The translations under genes and the position numbers were made by a program. This document shows positions 1-6,507 of a stretch of DNA of 10,538 nt, in pieces. This DNA is from Bdellovibrionales bacterium (GTDB lineage: Bacteria; Bdellovibrionota; JAFGOL01), in NCBI GenBank assembly GCA_022707945.1, contig JAKIZQ010000028.1:1-10538 (forward strand). Reading direction: 5' to 3'. Positions within the stretch are counted from its first letter, which is position 1. Every line of letters begins with the position of its first letter. The notes beneath the pieces are model-generated. The model did not search any database. It saw only the letters and a program-made list of their open reading frames with translations, and was not told where the DNA came from.

Positions 1-257
1 AAGATATATTAACTCTATATCTTGGTCATTCACACTCAATTGATTTCTTTGTCCCTAAGGGAATCACAGCGATTGTTGAGGCTGGAAAGGGTACAACAAA
101 AATAAAAATAGAAGGTTGTGATAAACAACTCGTTGGAGAGATAGCAGCTCAGATAAGAAAACTAAGAGGCCCAGAGCCATATAAAGGTAAGGGCGTAAGG
201 TATTCAGATGAGATCGTTAAGAAGAAAGTTGGTAAAGCCGTCGTTGGTGCTAAGTAA
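1..257 (+). CDS. rplF: 50S ribosomal protein L6, C-terminal part (5' truncated by window edge)
   Basis: The reading frame is open from position 3 and ends at TAA 255-257, giving the last 84 residues of L6 (normally about 180). L6 is a large-subunit protein near the sarcin-ricin loop and the GTPase factor-binding region. Visible are the second-domain segment around LYLGHSHSIDFFVP and the family's C-terminal signature RGPEPYKGKGVRY followed by a lysine-rich tail. It lies directly upstream of rplR, as in the spc operon of most bacteria, and the rplR Shine-Dalgarno overlaps its stop codon. Only the start of the gene is missing, because the window begins inside it. Confidence 0.96.
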   Translation, partial: DILTLYLGHSHSIDFFVPKGITAIVEAGKGTTKIKIEGCDKQLVGEIAAQIRKLRGPEPYKGKGVRYSDEIVKKKVGKAVVGAK

Positions 258-271
258 GGAGGAAGTTTATA

Positions 272-649
272 ATGTCTAAGAAGGTAACAAAAACAACAAG
301 TGCTAGATATGCTTCTAGGCGTTTCAGAAAAGATAGGATACGCAATAAACTATCTGGAACTGCAGAATGCCCAAGAATGAGCGTCTTTAAAAGTGACATA
401 CACTTTGTAGTTCAACTTATAGACGATGAAACAGGCAGTACAATGTTACAGTGTTCAACTATGGATAAAGAACTAAGAGGTCTTGTAAAGGCAAATGTAA
501 CTGGTGCTAAAAAAATGGGCAAACTTGTTGCAGAAAAAGCTATAGAAAAGAACATAAAGAAAGTTGTTTTTGATAGGAATGGATATAGATATCATGGCGC
601 TGTAAAAGCGCTTGCAGACGCTGCTAGAGAAGCAGGTCTTACCATATAG
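272..649 (+). CDS. rplR: 50S ribosomal protein L18
   Basis: L18 binds 5S rRNA and helps dock it in the large subunit. The 125-residue product is of normal length. It has the basic N-terminus (RRFRKDRIRNKLSGT, about residues 16-30) followed by PRMSVFKS, and the conserved C-terminal block FDRNGYRYHGAVKALADAAR (about 100-119). The ATG start is preceded by AAGGAGG at 256-262, which overlaps the rplF stop codon, so translation is probably coupled to rplF. It sits between rplF and rpsE as in the standard spc order. Nothing is unusual in the sequence. Confidence 0.97.
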   Translation: MSKKVTKTTSARYASRRFRKDRIRNKLSGTAECPRMSVFKSDIHFVVQLIDDETGSTMLQCSTMDKELRGLVKANVTGAKKMGKLVAEKAIEKNIKKVVFDRNGYRYHGAVKALADAAREAGLTI

Positions 650-658
650 TGAAGTTTT

Positions 659-666
659 AGGAGGTG
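659..666 (+). promoter_or_regulatory. Strong ribosome binding site of rpsE
   Basis: AGGAGGTG, nearly full complementarity to the 16S rRNA 3' end, lies four bases before the TTG at 671. It fixes this TTG as the start of rpsE, because no in-frame ATG fits the conserved S5 N-terminus. Confidence 0.8.
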
Positions 667-670
667 CTGA

Positions 671-1180
671 TTGGCATTCAAGAGTAATAACAAAGAAGCT
701 ACTAACGAATATGTTGATAAGATAGTGGCTATTAACAGGGTCGCCAAGGTTGTTAAGGGAGGAAAAAGATTTAGCTTTTCCGCTTTAGTGGTCGTAGGTG
801 ATGGTAATGGTAAAGTAGGCATTGGTCTTGGTAAAGCAGCAGAGGTCCCAGAAGCGATAAGAAAGGGATCAGAGAAAGCAAAAAAGACCATGGTCGCTGT
901 GCCATTGATGGAAGGAACTATTCCGCACGCTGTTAAAGGAAGATTTGGTTCTGCTGAAGTGGTCATGAAACCAGCTGGTGGTGGTACTGGTGTTATCGCC
1001 GGTGGCGCTGCAAGAGCTATACTAGAAGCTGCTGGTTTTAAGAATATATTAACAAAGAGTCTTGGCTCAAATAATCCTCACAATGTCGTTAAAGCTACAT
1101 TGCAAGGATTGCTTAGCATGAAGACTCCTGAAAAGTATTCAGAAGCAAGAAAAACTGTTGTATCCGTAGAGGATCGCTAA
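671..1180 (+). CDS. rpsE: 30S ribosomal protein S5 (TTG start)
   Basis: S5 is a small-subunit protein at the mRNA entry side that contributes to decoding accuracy and subunit assembly. The 169-residue product is full length. The N-terminal double-stranded-RNA-binding-like domain covers about residues 14-77. It holds the loop VKGGKRFSFSALVVVGDGNG (28-47) and GKVGIGLGKA (47-56). The C-terminal domain has the glycine-rich PAGGGTGVIAGGAARAILEAAG (begins at 101) and SLGSNNPHNVVKAT. Start is TTG at 671, set by the Shine-Dalgarno at 659-666. It lies 21 bases after rplR. The start-codon choice is the only unusual point. Confidence 0.97.
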   Translation: MAFKSNNKEATNEYVDKIVAINRVAKVVKGGKRFSFSALVVVGDGNGKVGIGLGKAAEVPEAIRKGSEKAKKTMVAVPLMEGTIPHAVKGRFGSAEVVMKPAGGGTGVIAGGAARAILEAAGFKNILTKSLGSNNPHNVVKATLQGLLSMKTPEKYSEARKTVVSVEDR

Positions 1181-1186
1181 ATAATC

Positions 1187-1194
1187 AAAGAGGT
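1187..1194 (+). promoter_or_regulatory. Ribosome binding site of rpmD, deciding between GTG 1200 and ATG 1203
   Basis: AAAGAGGT lies 8 bases before ATG 1203 and 5 bases before the adjacent in-frame GTG 1200. The spacing favours the ATG, so the rpmD start is placed at 1203. Confidence 0.55.
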
Positions 1195-1202
1195 ATTTTG
1201 TG

Positions 1203-1418
1203 ATGGCTGTTGAAAAAAAGAAAAAGACCACCGCTGCAAAGGGTAAAACAATTAAAGTTAAATTGATCAGGAGTTCTATAGCTTGTACACCAAAACAAAA
1301 AGCTACCGTAAAAGGTTTAGGACTTACAAAGATGAACAAAACAGTAACTTTAGAAGATACTCCTTGTGTTAGGGGTATGATAAACAAGATAATACACATG
1401 GTAGAGGTTACATTATGA
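1203..1418 (+). CDS. rpmD: 50S ribosomal protein L30 with lysine-rich N-terminal extension
   Basis: L30 is a small protein of the large ribosomal subunit. From the ATG at 1203 the product has 71 residues. The family core is near 60, so about 12-15 extra residues (MAVEKKKKTTAAKGK) precede it. The core shows the L30 pattern: KVKLIRSSIACTPKQKATVKGLGL, then the VTLEDTPCVRGMINKIIHMV end. An in-frame GTG at 1200 would add one residue, but the spacing of the ribosome binding site favours ATG. The stop codon overlaps the rplO start (ATGA, 1415-1418), implying translational coupling. The lysine-rich extension is probably a flexible rRNA-binding tail; that is inference. Confidence 0.94.
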   Translation: MAVEKKKKTTAAKGKTIKVKLIRSSIACTPKQKATVKGLGLTKMNKTVTLEDTPCVRGMINKIIHMVEVTL

Positions 1419-1864
1419 TAAAGCTAGGAACACTAAAACCTTCAAAGGGTGCAAAACACAAAACAAAAAGATTGGGTAGAGGTAACAGCAGTGGACACGG
1501 TTCTACCTCGACGAAAGGTAACAAAGGACAGATAGCAAGAAGTGGTGGATATCATAAGGTTGGTTTTGAAGGTGGTCAGATGCCACTTCAAAGAAGATTA
1601 CCAAAATTTGGTTTTACCAATTTTGCAAGAAAGGAATATACAGTTGTTAATCTTTCAAGAATAAACACTCTTCCTAATGATAAAGAAATAACTCCAGATC
1701 TTTTGGTAGAATTTGGTGTTATTAAACAATCACAAAAAGAGAGTCTTAAAATACTTGGAACAGGAAGCGTTGATAAAGCATACAATATAAAAGCTCACAA
1801 GTTCAGCGACTCAGCTGTTAAAAAGTTAACTAAATCTGGCGGAAAAGCGGAGGTGATAGCTTGA
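1415..1864 (+). CDS. rplO: 50S ribosomal protein L15
   Basis: L15 is a late-assembling large-subunit protein with a long glycine-rich extension that threads into 23S rRNA. The 149-residue product has the typical order. These are LGTLKPSKGAKHKTKRLGRG at the N-terminus, the Gly/Ser/Lys-rich GNSSGHGSTSTKGNKGQ (about 23-39), FEGGQMPLQRRLPKFGF (51-67), and a globular C-terminal domain ending KKLTKSGGKAEVIA. Its ATG overlaps the rpmD stop, and its TGA overlaps the secY TTG start (TTGA, 1861-1864). Both junctions suggest coupled translation. Nothing is missing. Confidence 0.97.
   Translation: MIKLGTLKPSKGAKHKTKRLGRGNSSGHGSTSTKGNKGQIARSGGYHKVGFEGGQMPLQRRLPKFGFTNFARKEYTVVNLSRINTLPNDKEITPDLLVEFGVIKQSQKESLKILGTGSVDKAYNIKAHKFSDSAVKKLTKSGGKAEVIA
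1849..1856 (+). promoter_or_regulatory. Strong ribosome binding site of secY
   Basis: GGAGGTGA inside the end of rplO lies four bases before the TTG at 1861. The same SD-and-spacing design is seen at rpsE, and it supports TTG as the secY start. Confidence 0.75.
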
Positions 1865-3183
1865 GTACTACCGGGGGGATAGGTGCGGCAAGTATATCTA
1901 AAATACCAGAACTAAGAAAAAGGATACTGTTCACAATATTCATCATCGCTGTATATAGGTTAGGGTCTCATGTACCAACACCGGGCATAGACACAGTTGC
2001 CTTATCTGCTTTTTTTGAAAGGGCAAGTGGTACCATCTTTGGCGTTTTTAATATGTTCTCTGGAGGAGCTCTTAAGAGATTCTCTATTTTCGCTCTTGGT
2101 ATAATGCCTTACATAAGTGCATCCATTATTATGCAACTTTTGACTATAGTACTTCCTGCTTTAGAAAGACTTTCTAAAGAAGGGGACCTTGGAAGAAAAA
2201 GAATAACTCAATATACAAGATATGGCACCGTCGTTCTTTGTGTAGTCCAAAGTTATTTTATAGCAAAAAGTTTAGAAGGAATGAGAAGTCCAAATGGAGC
2301 TTCTGTAGTAATAGATCCGGGTCTTTCATTTAGATTAATGACAATTCTAACTCTTACCACAGGTACTACTTTTATTATGTGGTTAGGAGAGCAAATAACA
2401 GAAAGAGGTATTGGTAACGGTATATCACTTATAATATTTGCTGGTATAGCTGCAGGTATACCCGGCGGTTTTATGCAATCATTAAAGTTGTTCCAATCTG
2501 GGCAGATAACAGCATTTGCAGTAGTTGCTGTATTAACAGTAATGATCTTTGCTATAGCGTTCATAATTTTTATGGAAAGATCACAAAGAAGGATACCTGT
2601 TCAGTATGCAAAAAGAGTAATAGGAAGAAAACTATACGGTGGTCAGAATTCACATCTGCCATTAAAACTCAACTCAGCTGGTGTTATTCCTCCAATATTC
2701 GCATCATCAATAATATTGTTCCCTGCTACGATAGCTCAATTTAGTAACGTCGGCATATTTAAACATCTTCAGCAGATAATGATGAGCAGATCACTAGTTT
2801 ATAACTTAGTGTATATTTCTCTTATTATATTCTTCACATATTTTTATACAGCGGTTACCTTTAATCCGGTAGATGTTGCGGAGAATTTAAAACGTAATGG
2901 TGGTTTTATTCCGGGTATAAGGCCTGGTAAGACAACCTCGGATTATATAGATGCTGTATTAACAAGGATAACTCTTGTCGGTGCTCTATATATAGCTGCT
3001 GTTTGCGTGTTACCAGAAATAATGACATATAAGTTTAAAGTACCTTTCTACTTTGGTGGTACTTCACTTCTCATACTCATCGGTGTTGCTTTAGATACTG
3101 TATCACAAATAGAATCATATCTTTTGACTAGGAACTACGACGGGTTTATCAAGAATGCACGTCTTAGAGGCAGAAGAGGATGA
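1861..3183 (+). CDS. secY: Protein translocase channel subunit SecY (TTG start)
   Basis: SecY is the ten-helix inner-membrane channel of the SecYEG translocon, which takes presecretory proteins from SecA and membrane proteins from SRP-bound ribosomes. The 440-residue product is of normal length. Recognisable blocks are YRLGSHVPTPGID after the first helix (about 32-44), GIMPYISASIIMQLL (80-94), and GEQITERGIGNGISLIIFAGI (176-196). Further on are the ERSQRRIPVQYAKR cytoplasmic loop (239-252), LNSAGVIPPIF (270-280), NPVDVAENLKRNGGFIPGIRPG (335-356), and a C-terminal GGTSLLILIGVALDT helix with a basic tail. The frame overlaps the rplO stop by four bases and the adk start by four bases (ATGA, 3180-3183). 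Its strong membrane demand and its coupling to rplO and adk match the usual operon. Confidence 0.98.
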   Translation: MSTTGGIGAASISKIPELRKRILFTIFIIAVYRLGSHVPTPGIDTVALSAFFERASGTIFGVFNMFSGGALKRFSIFALGIMPYISASIIMQLLTIVLPALERLSKEGDLGRKRITQYTRYGTVVLCVVQSYFIAKSLEGMRSPNGASVVIDPGLSFRLMTILTLTTGTTFIMWLGEQITERGIGNGISLIIFAGIAAGIPGGFMQSLKLFQSGQITAFAVVAVLTVMIFAIAFIIFMERSQRRIPVQYAKRVIGRKLYGGQNSHLPLKLNSAGVIPPIFASSIILFPATIAQFSNVGIFKHLQQIMMSRSLVYNLVYISLIIFFTYFYTAVTFNPVDVAENLKRNGGFIPGIRPGKTTSDYIDAVLTRITLVGALYIAAVCVLPEIMTYKFKVPFYFGGTSLLILIGVALDTVSQIESYLLTRNYDGFIKNARLRGRRG

Positions 3184-3824
3184 GTTCTATAATACTCCTG
3201 GGTGCCCCCGGGAGCGGTAAGGGGACACTTGCACAACAATTAAAGACCAAGCTAAATATACCTCACATCTCTACTGGAGATATGTTCAGAGAAGCTGTCA
3301 AAGGTAATACTCCTATGGGATTAAAAGCGTCTTCATATATGAAAGACGGACATCTTGTGCCAGACGATATAACCATAGGTGTTGTAGACGAAAGATTTAC
3401 TAAAGAAGATGTAAAGAAAGGTTTTATACTTGATGGTTTTCCTAGGACGATTCCTCAGGCAGAGGCTTTTGATTCAATAATAAAGAACAAAGGACTTAAA
3501 ATAGATGCCGTTATACTTTTAGACGTAGATCAAGGTCTTATAGTAAGAAGGATCACTGGCAGAAGAAGCTGTCCATCTTGTGGCAATGTTTATCATATAG
3601 AGACTGTAAAACCAAAAGTAGAAGGCATATGTGACTCATGCTCGACTAAATTAATACAAAGAAAAGATGACACAGAAGAAGTAGTGAAAGAAAGACTAGA
3701 AACTTATGAAAAACAAACAGCTCCGTTAATAGATTTTTACTCTGCAAAAAAAATATTACTTAAGATAGATGCTTCACGATCTCCAAACTATATGATGCAG
3801 CAACTGGAGGTCCTTGGTTTTTGA
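3180..3824 (+). CDS. adk: Adenylate kinase, zinc-lid type
   Basis: Adenylate kinase interconverts ATP + AMP and 2 ADP in the cytosol. The 214-residue length matches the long-lid bacterial form. Visible are the P-loop GAPGSGKGT (residues 8-16), ISTGDMFREA (30-39) of the AMP site, GFILDGFPRT (81-90), and TGRRSCPSCG leading into the lid. The lid carries four cysteines, C131, C134, C151 and C154, in a C-x2-C-x16-C-x2-C pattern that binds structural zinc in this subtype. RKDD (161-164) follows. Start ATG 3180 overlaps the secY stop, with TAGAGG at 3165-3170 as the likely ribosome binding site. The stop overlaps the TTG start of map. All catalytic arginine-bearing blocks appear intact. Confidence 0.97.
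   Translation: MSSIILLGAPGSGKGTLAQQLKTKLNIPHISTGDMFREAVKGNTPMGLKASSYMKDGHLVPDDITIGVVDERFTKEDVKKGFILDGFPRTIPQAEAFDSIIKNKGLKIDAVILLDVDQGLIVRRITGRRSCPSCGNVYHIETVKPKVEGICDSCSTKLIQRKDDTEEVVKERLETYEKQTAPLIDFYSAKKILLKIDASRSPNYMMQQLEVLGF
3806..3811 (+). promoter_or_regulatory. Ribosome binding site of map
   Basis: GGAGGT inside the adk 3' end sits nine bases before TTG 3821. It supports the TTG start that overlaps the adk stop codon. Confidence 0.65.
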
Positions 3825-4576
3825 TCTTTTATAAATCAGATGACGAAATACAAATGATGAGAAAATCTGGTCGAATAGTGGCAGATGTGCTTTCCCACAT
3901 AAAAAAACATATAAAAGCTGGCATGAGCACTTTAGAAGTAGAGAATATCGCTTTAGATAGGCTAAAGACCATAGCTCCAGATGCAATTCCCTCTTTCAAG
4001 GGATATATGGGGTATCCAGCCTCTATTTGTATCTCAATAAATAGTGAAGTTGTGCATGGAATACCCTCAAAGAACAAGATCATTCTTGATGGGGATATAG
4101 TAAGTATAGATTTTGGCGTTATAAGTAATGGTTATCATGGAGATTCTGCTTTTAGCATACTCGTAGGGAAAGGCTCAGAGGATACTAGAAGGTTGTTAAG
4201 GGTTGCAGAAGAATCTCTCTATGAGGGAATAAAGTACGCTAAGGTCGGTGGAAGACTTCATGATATATCGTACGCCATACAGGATCATGCAGAAAGCCAT
4301 GGATATTCGGTAGTTAGGGATTTTGTTGGACATGGTATAGGGAAAAACATGCATGAATCACCTCAGGTTCCAAACTTTGGGGATAAGGGTACAGGCCCTA
4401 AAATACTTAGCGGTATGACTATTGCCATAGAGCCTATGGTGAATGTTGGTGGACCAGATGTTTTTGTACTTAACGACGGCTGGACAGCGGTTACAAGTGA
4501 TGGTAGTCTCTCTGCACATTTTGAGCACACAATTGCAATAACCGATAAAGGAACCTATATATTGACAGAACTTTGA
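3821..4576 (+). CDS. map: Methionine aminopeptidase, type I (TTG start)
   Basis: MetAP removes the initiator methionine from nascent proteins at the ribosome exit, after deformylation. The 251-residue product has the pita-bread fold signature with all five metal ligands. These are D97 (SIDFG), D108 (HGDSAF), H171 (GHGIG), E204 (AIEPM) and E235 (FEHT); the substrate-binding H79 lies in EVVHGIP. The numbering coincides with that of the E. coli enzyme as I recall it. The N-terminus lacks the zinc-finger or SH3-binding extension of the longer MetAP variants, so this is the short housekeeping form. TTG 3821 overlaps the adk TGA. infA follows after 13 bases, so the three non-ribosomal genes are tightly co-transcribed. 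Confidence 0.97.
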   Translation: MIFYKSDDEIQMMRKSGRIVADVLSHIKKHIKAGMSTLEVENIALDRLKTIAPDAIPSFKGYMGYPASICISINSEVVHGIPSKNKIILDGDIVSIDFGVISNGYHGDSAFSILVGKGSEDTRRLLRVAEESLYEGIKYAKVGGRLHDISYAIQDHAESHGYSVVRDFVGHGIGKNMHESPQVPNFGDKGTGPKILSGMTIAIEPMVNVGGPDVFVLNDGWTAVTSDGSLSAHFEHTIAITDKGTYILTEL

Positions 4577-4589
4577 GAGAGGTTTAAGG

Positions 4590-4808
4590 ATGTCTAAAGA
4601 AGATTATTTTGAAGTGGAAGGTACGGTGCTGGAGCCCCTTCCTAATGCTATGTTTAGGGTACAATTGGAGAATGGACACAAGATATTAGCTCACATCTCT
4701 GGAAAGATGAGGATGCACTACATTAAGATACTTCCGGGAGACAAGGTTAAAGTAGAAATGTCCCCTTACGATCTTAATAAGGGAAGAATCATTTACAGGG
4801 AGAAATAA
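4590..4808 (+). CDS. infA: Translation initiation factor IF-1
   Basis: IF-1 binds the A site of the 30S subunit and modulates IF-2 and IF-3 during initiation. The 72-residue product is exactly the family length and is a single OB-fold. Motifs are EGTVLEPLPNAMFRVQLENGH (starting near residue 10), AHISGKMR (34-41), and PYDLNKGRI with the IYREK C-terminus. It lies 13 bases after map with a GAGAGG-type ribosome binding site overlapping the map stop. After its stop comes the longest gap in the cluster (72 bases), which carries the promoter-like sequence at 4812-4841. Confidence 0.97.
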   Translation: MSKEDYFEVEGTVLEPLPNAMFRVQLENGHKILAHISGKMRMHYIKILPGDKVKVEMSPYDLNKGRIIYREK

Positions 4809-4811
4809 TTA

Positions 4812-4841
4812 TTGACAGCAAAGGGATATTTTATATATAGT
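4812..4841 (+). promoter_or_regulatory. Predicted internal sigma-70-type promoter upstream of rpmJ
   Basis: A perfect consensus -35 hexamer TTGACA (4812-4817) is followed after 18 bases by TATAGT (4836-4841, 5 of 6 matches). An overlapping TATATA at 4834-4839 would give a 16-base spacer. It lies in the longest intergenic gap of the ribosomal cluster. Transcription would start near 4848, about 33 bases before the rpmJ ATG. This would let rpmJ-rpsM-rpsK-rpsD-rpoA-rplQ be transcribed independently of the spc genes, much as alpha-operon genes have their own control elsewhere. No terminator is visible in front of it, so readthrough from infA is expected too. Confidence 0.6.
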
Positions 4842-4880
4842 CACTTGCCTTTTGTTTAGAGGTGCATTCGGAGGATTAAA

Positions 4881-4994
4881 ATGAAAGTCAGAGCATCGGT
4901 CAAAAAGATCTGTGATAAGTGTAAGATCGTCAAAAGAAAAGGTGTTGTAAGAGTTATATGCTCCAACACTAAACACAAACAGAAACAGGGTTAA
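4881..4994 (+). CDS. rpmJ: 50S ribosomal protein L36, zinc-binding form
   Basis: This short gene encodes 37 residues, the usual L36 length. L36 is the smallest large-subunit protein and stabilises 23S rRNA helices near the base of the L7/L12 stalk region. The zinc ligands of the C+ form are present as C11, C14, C27 and H32 (C-x2-C-x12-C-x4-H). The start MKVRASVKK and the end KHKQKQG are standard. GGAGGA at 4870-4875 stands five bases before the ATG. It occupies the canonical place between infA and rpsM. The complete zinc motif implies dependence on zinc supply; no zinc-free paralogue is present in this window. Confidence 0.96.
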   Translation: MKVRASVKKICDKCKIVKRKGVVRVICSNTKHKQKQG

Positions 4995-5011
4995 GGGAGG
5001 ATTTCCATAAA

Positions 5012-5395
5012 ATGCCAAGAATAGCAGGTGTAGACGTTCCAGCGAATAAAAGAATAGAGATTGGTTTGACCTACATATACGGTATAGGAAGATCAGTTTC
5101 CAAAATGATACTAGAAGAAGCTGGTATCGACGTAAATAAAAGAGGAAGCGAACTTACAGAAGCCGACATGGCTAATATAAGGAAGATCCTAGAAGCTAAA
5201 TATAAAGTGGAAGGAGATCTTAGAAAAGATCTTTCCATGAATATAAAAAGATTAATGGACCTTGGTTGTTATAGAGGACAAAGACACAAAAAAGGTCTTC
5301 CAGTTAGAGGACAAAACACAAGATCTAATGCAAGAACAAGAAAAGGTCCTAAAAAGACCGTCGCTGGTAAAAAATCTATAAAGGCCATGAAGTAG
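5012..5395 (+). CDS. rpsM: 30S ribosomal protein S13
   Basis: S13 sits in the head of the small subunit and contacts the P-site tRNA and the large subunit bridges. The 127-residue product begins MPRIAGVDVPANKRIEIGL, followed by YIYGIGRSVS (21-30), the helical middle, and YRGQRHKKGLPVRGQNT (87-103). It ends with a basic RTRKGPKKTVAGKK tail that reaches toward the P site. The ribosome binding site AAGGGAGG overlaps the rpmJ stop (4993-5000), 11 bases before the ATG. The product is complete and ordinary. Confidence 0.97.
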   Translation: MPRIAGVDVPANKRIEIGLTYIYGIGRSVSKMILEEAGIDVNKRGSELTEADMANIRKILEAKYKVEGDLRKDLSMNIKRLMDLGCYRGQRHKKGLPVRGQNTRSNARTRKGPKKTVAGKKSIKAMK

Positions 5396-5425
5396 TTTTC
5401 AGGGTAACAAAGGAGATTTAATAGA

Positions 5426-5827
5426 ATGGTCATACAGAAGTCAAAAGTAGAATCGACACCAAAGAAAAAGGTGAAAAGGAATGTACCTAACGGTATCGTT
5501 TATGTTCAAGCTTCATTCAATAACACGATCATAACTTTTACAGATCCTCAGGGCGGTGTTATTGCTTGGTCAACATCTGGAGCTGCAGGCTTTAAGGGAT
5601 CAAGGAAGGGAACTCCTTTTGCTGCACAAATAGCTGCCGAGGCTGCCGGCAAAAAAGCTCTTGATGCAGGAATGAGGAACGTTAACGTTTACATATCAGG
5701 ACCCGGCGGTGGCAGAGAAGCTACACTCAGAGTTCTTAACACTTTGGGATTCAAAGTAGGTATGGTTAAAGATATAACACCTATACCTCACAATGGTTGT
5801 AGGCCTGCAAAAAGAAGAAGGGTCTAG
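5426..5827 (+). CDS. rpsK: 30S ribosomal protein S11
   Basis: S11 lies on the platform of the small subunit near the E site and helps shape the Shine-Dalgarno helix cleft. The 133-residue product has a lysine-rich N-terminus (about residues 1-19), then NGIVYVQASFNNTIITFTD (22-40), GAAGFKGSRKGTPFAAQ (52-68), and SGPGGGREATLR (91-102). It ends with TPIPHNGCRPAKRRRV. AGGAGA at 5411-5416 precedes the ATG by nine bases. It follows rpsM after 30 bases, in the standard alpha-operon order. Confidence 0.97.
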   Translation: MVIQKSKVESTPKKKVKRNVPNGIVYVQASFNNTIITFTDPQGGVIAWSTSGAAGFKGSRKGTPFAAQIAAEAAGKKALDAGMRNVNVYISGPGGGREATLRVLNTLGFKVGMVKDITPIPHNGCRPAKRRRV

Positions 5828-5847
5828 TCTATAAAATAAAGATTTAA

Positions 5848-5853
5848 GAGGAG
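5848..5853 (+). promoter_or_regulatory. Ribosome binding site of rpsD
   Basis: GAGGAG lies eight bases before TTG 5862. With the conserved MARYTG N-terminus of S4, it fixes the TTG as the start. Confidence 0.7.
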
Positions 5854-5861
5854 AAACGACA

Positions 5862-6488
5862 TTGGCTCGTTATACAGGATCTAAATGTAAATTATGTAGA
5901 AGGGAAGGTAAAAAACTTTTCCTTAAAGGTGAAAGATGTTTCACCGACAAGTGTGGCTATGAAAGAAGGCCATATCCTCCGGGAGCTAACGGACAAGGAA
6001 GAGTAAAGTTCACCGAATATGGTGTTCAGCTCAGAGAAAAACAGAAAGTTAAAAGAATGTATGGACTTGATGAAACACAGTTCAGATTATTCTTTGTTAG
6101 AGCTTCAAGGCTTAAGGGTGTTACTGGCGAAAATCTTCTATCTATGTTGGAAAGAAGATTGGACAACGTTGTATATAAAATGGGCTTTGTTGGTTCAAGA
6201 CAACAGGCAAGACAAACAGTTAAGCATGCTCACTTCTTATTGAACGGTAAAAAGGTGAATATACCTTCATTGTTAGTTAAGAAGGGCGATGAAATATTAA
6301 TAAAAGAAAAGAGCAGGACTAATCCTGTGTTCGTAGAGAATATTCAGTCTTTAGGCAGGAAAGAAATACCAAGATGGCTAGCCGTCGACGGTGGTGCCTT
6401 CAAGGGTACTGTAACTGATCTGCCAGTAAGAAGCGATATTACGGCTGACGTAGAAGAACGTCTGATCGTAGAGCTCTACTCCAAATAA
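5862..6488 (+). CDS. rpsD: 30S ribosomal protein S4, zinc-finger form (TTG start)
   Basis: S4 is a primary binder of the 16S rRNA 5' domain and, in E. coli, the translational repressor of the alpha operon. The 208-residue product opens MARYTGSKCKLCRREGKKL. It carries four cysteines C9, C12, C26 and C31 (C-x2-C-x13-C-x4-C), the zinc-binding N-terminal form. RRPYPPGANGQGR follows (35-47). The S4 RNA-binding domain spans about residues 96-150, with MLERRLDNVVYKMGF and SRQQARQTVKHAHFLLNGKK. The start is TTG with GAGGAG eight bases upstream. No obvious S4-binding pseudoknot was identified before rpsM by eye, so autoregulation cannot be claimed here. Confidence 0.97.
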   Translation: MARYTGSKCKLCRREGKKLFLKGERCFTDKCGYERRPYPPGANGQGRVKFTEYGVQLREKQKVKRMYGLDETQFRLFFVRASRLKGVTGENLLSMLERRLDNVVYKMGFVGSRQQARQTVKHAHFLLNGKKVNIPSLLVKKGDEILIKEKSRTNPVFVENIQSLGRKEIPRWLAVDGGAFKGTVTDLPVRSDITADVEERLIVELYSK

Positions 6489-6507
6489 GTAATAAGGGGG
6501 CAGTAGT

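Noticed and set aside
592..2564. Minus-strand open frames across rpsE, rpmD, rplO and secY
   Set aside because: They are antisense to clearly conserved genes, have low-complexity sequence, lack ribosome binding sites and show no family motifs.
4995..5011. S4-binding pseudoknot before rpsM for alpha-operon autoregulation
   Set aside because: The rpmJ-rpsM gap is only 17 bases and no convincing nested pairing was found by eye. Any such site would have to lie within coding sequence and cannot be claimed.
6019..6243. Plus-strand open frame inside rpsD in another phase
   Set aside because: The rpsD frame is fully conserved across this stretch, and the alternative product has no recognisable features.
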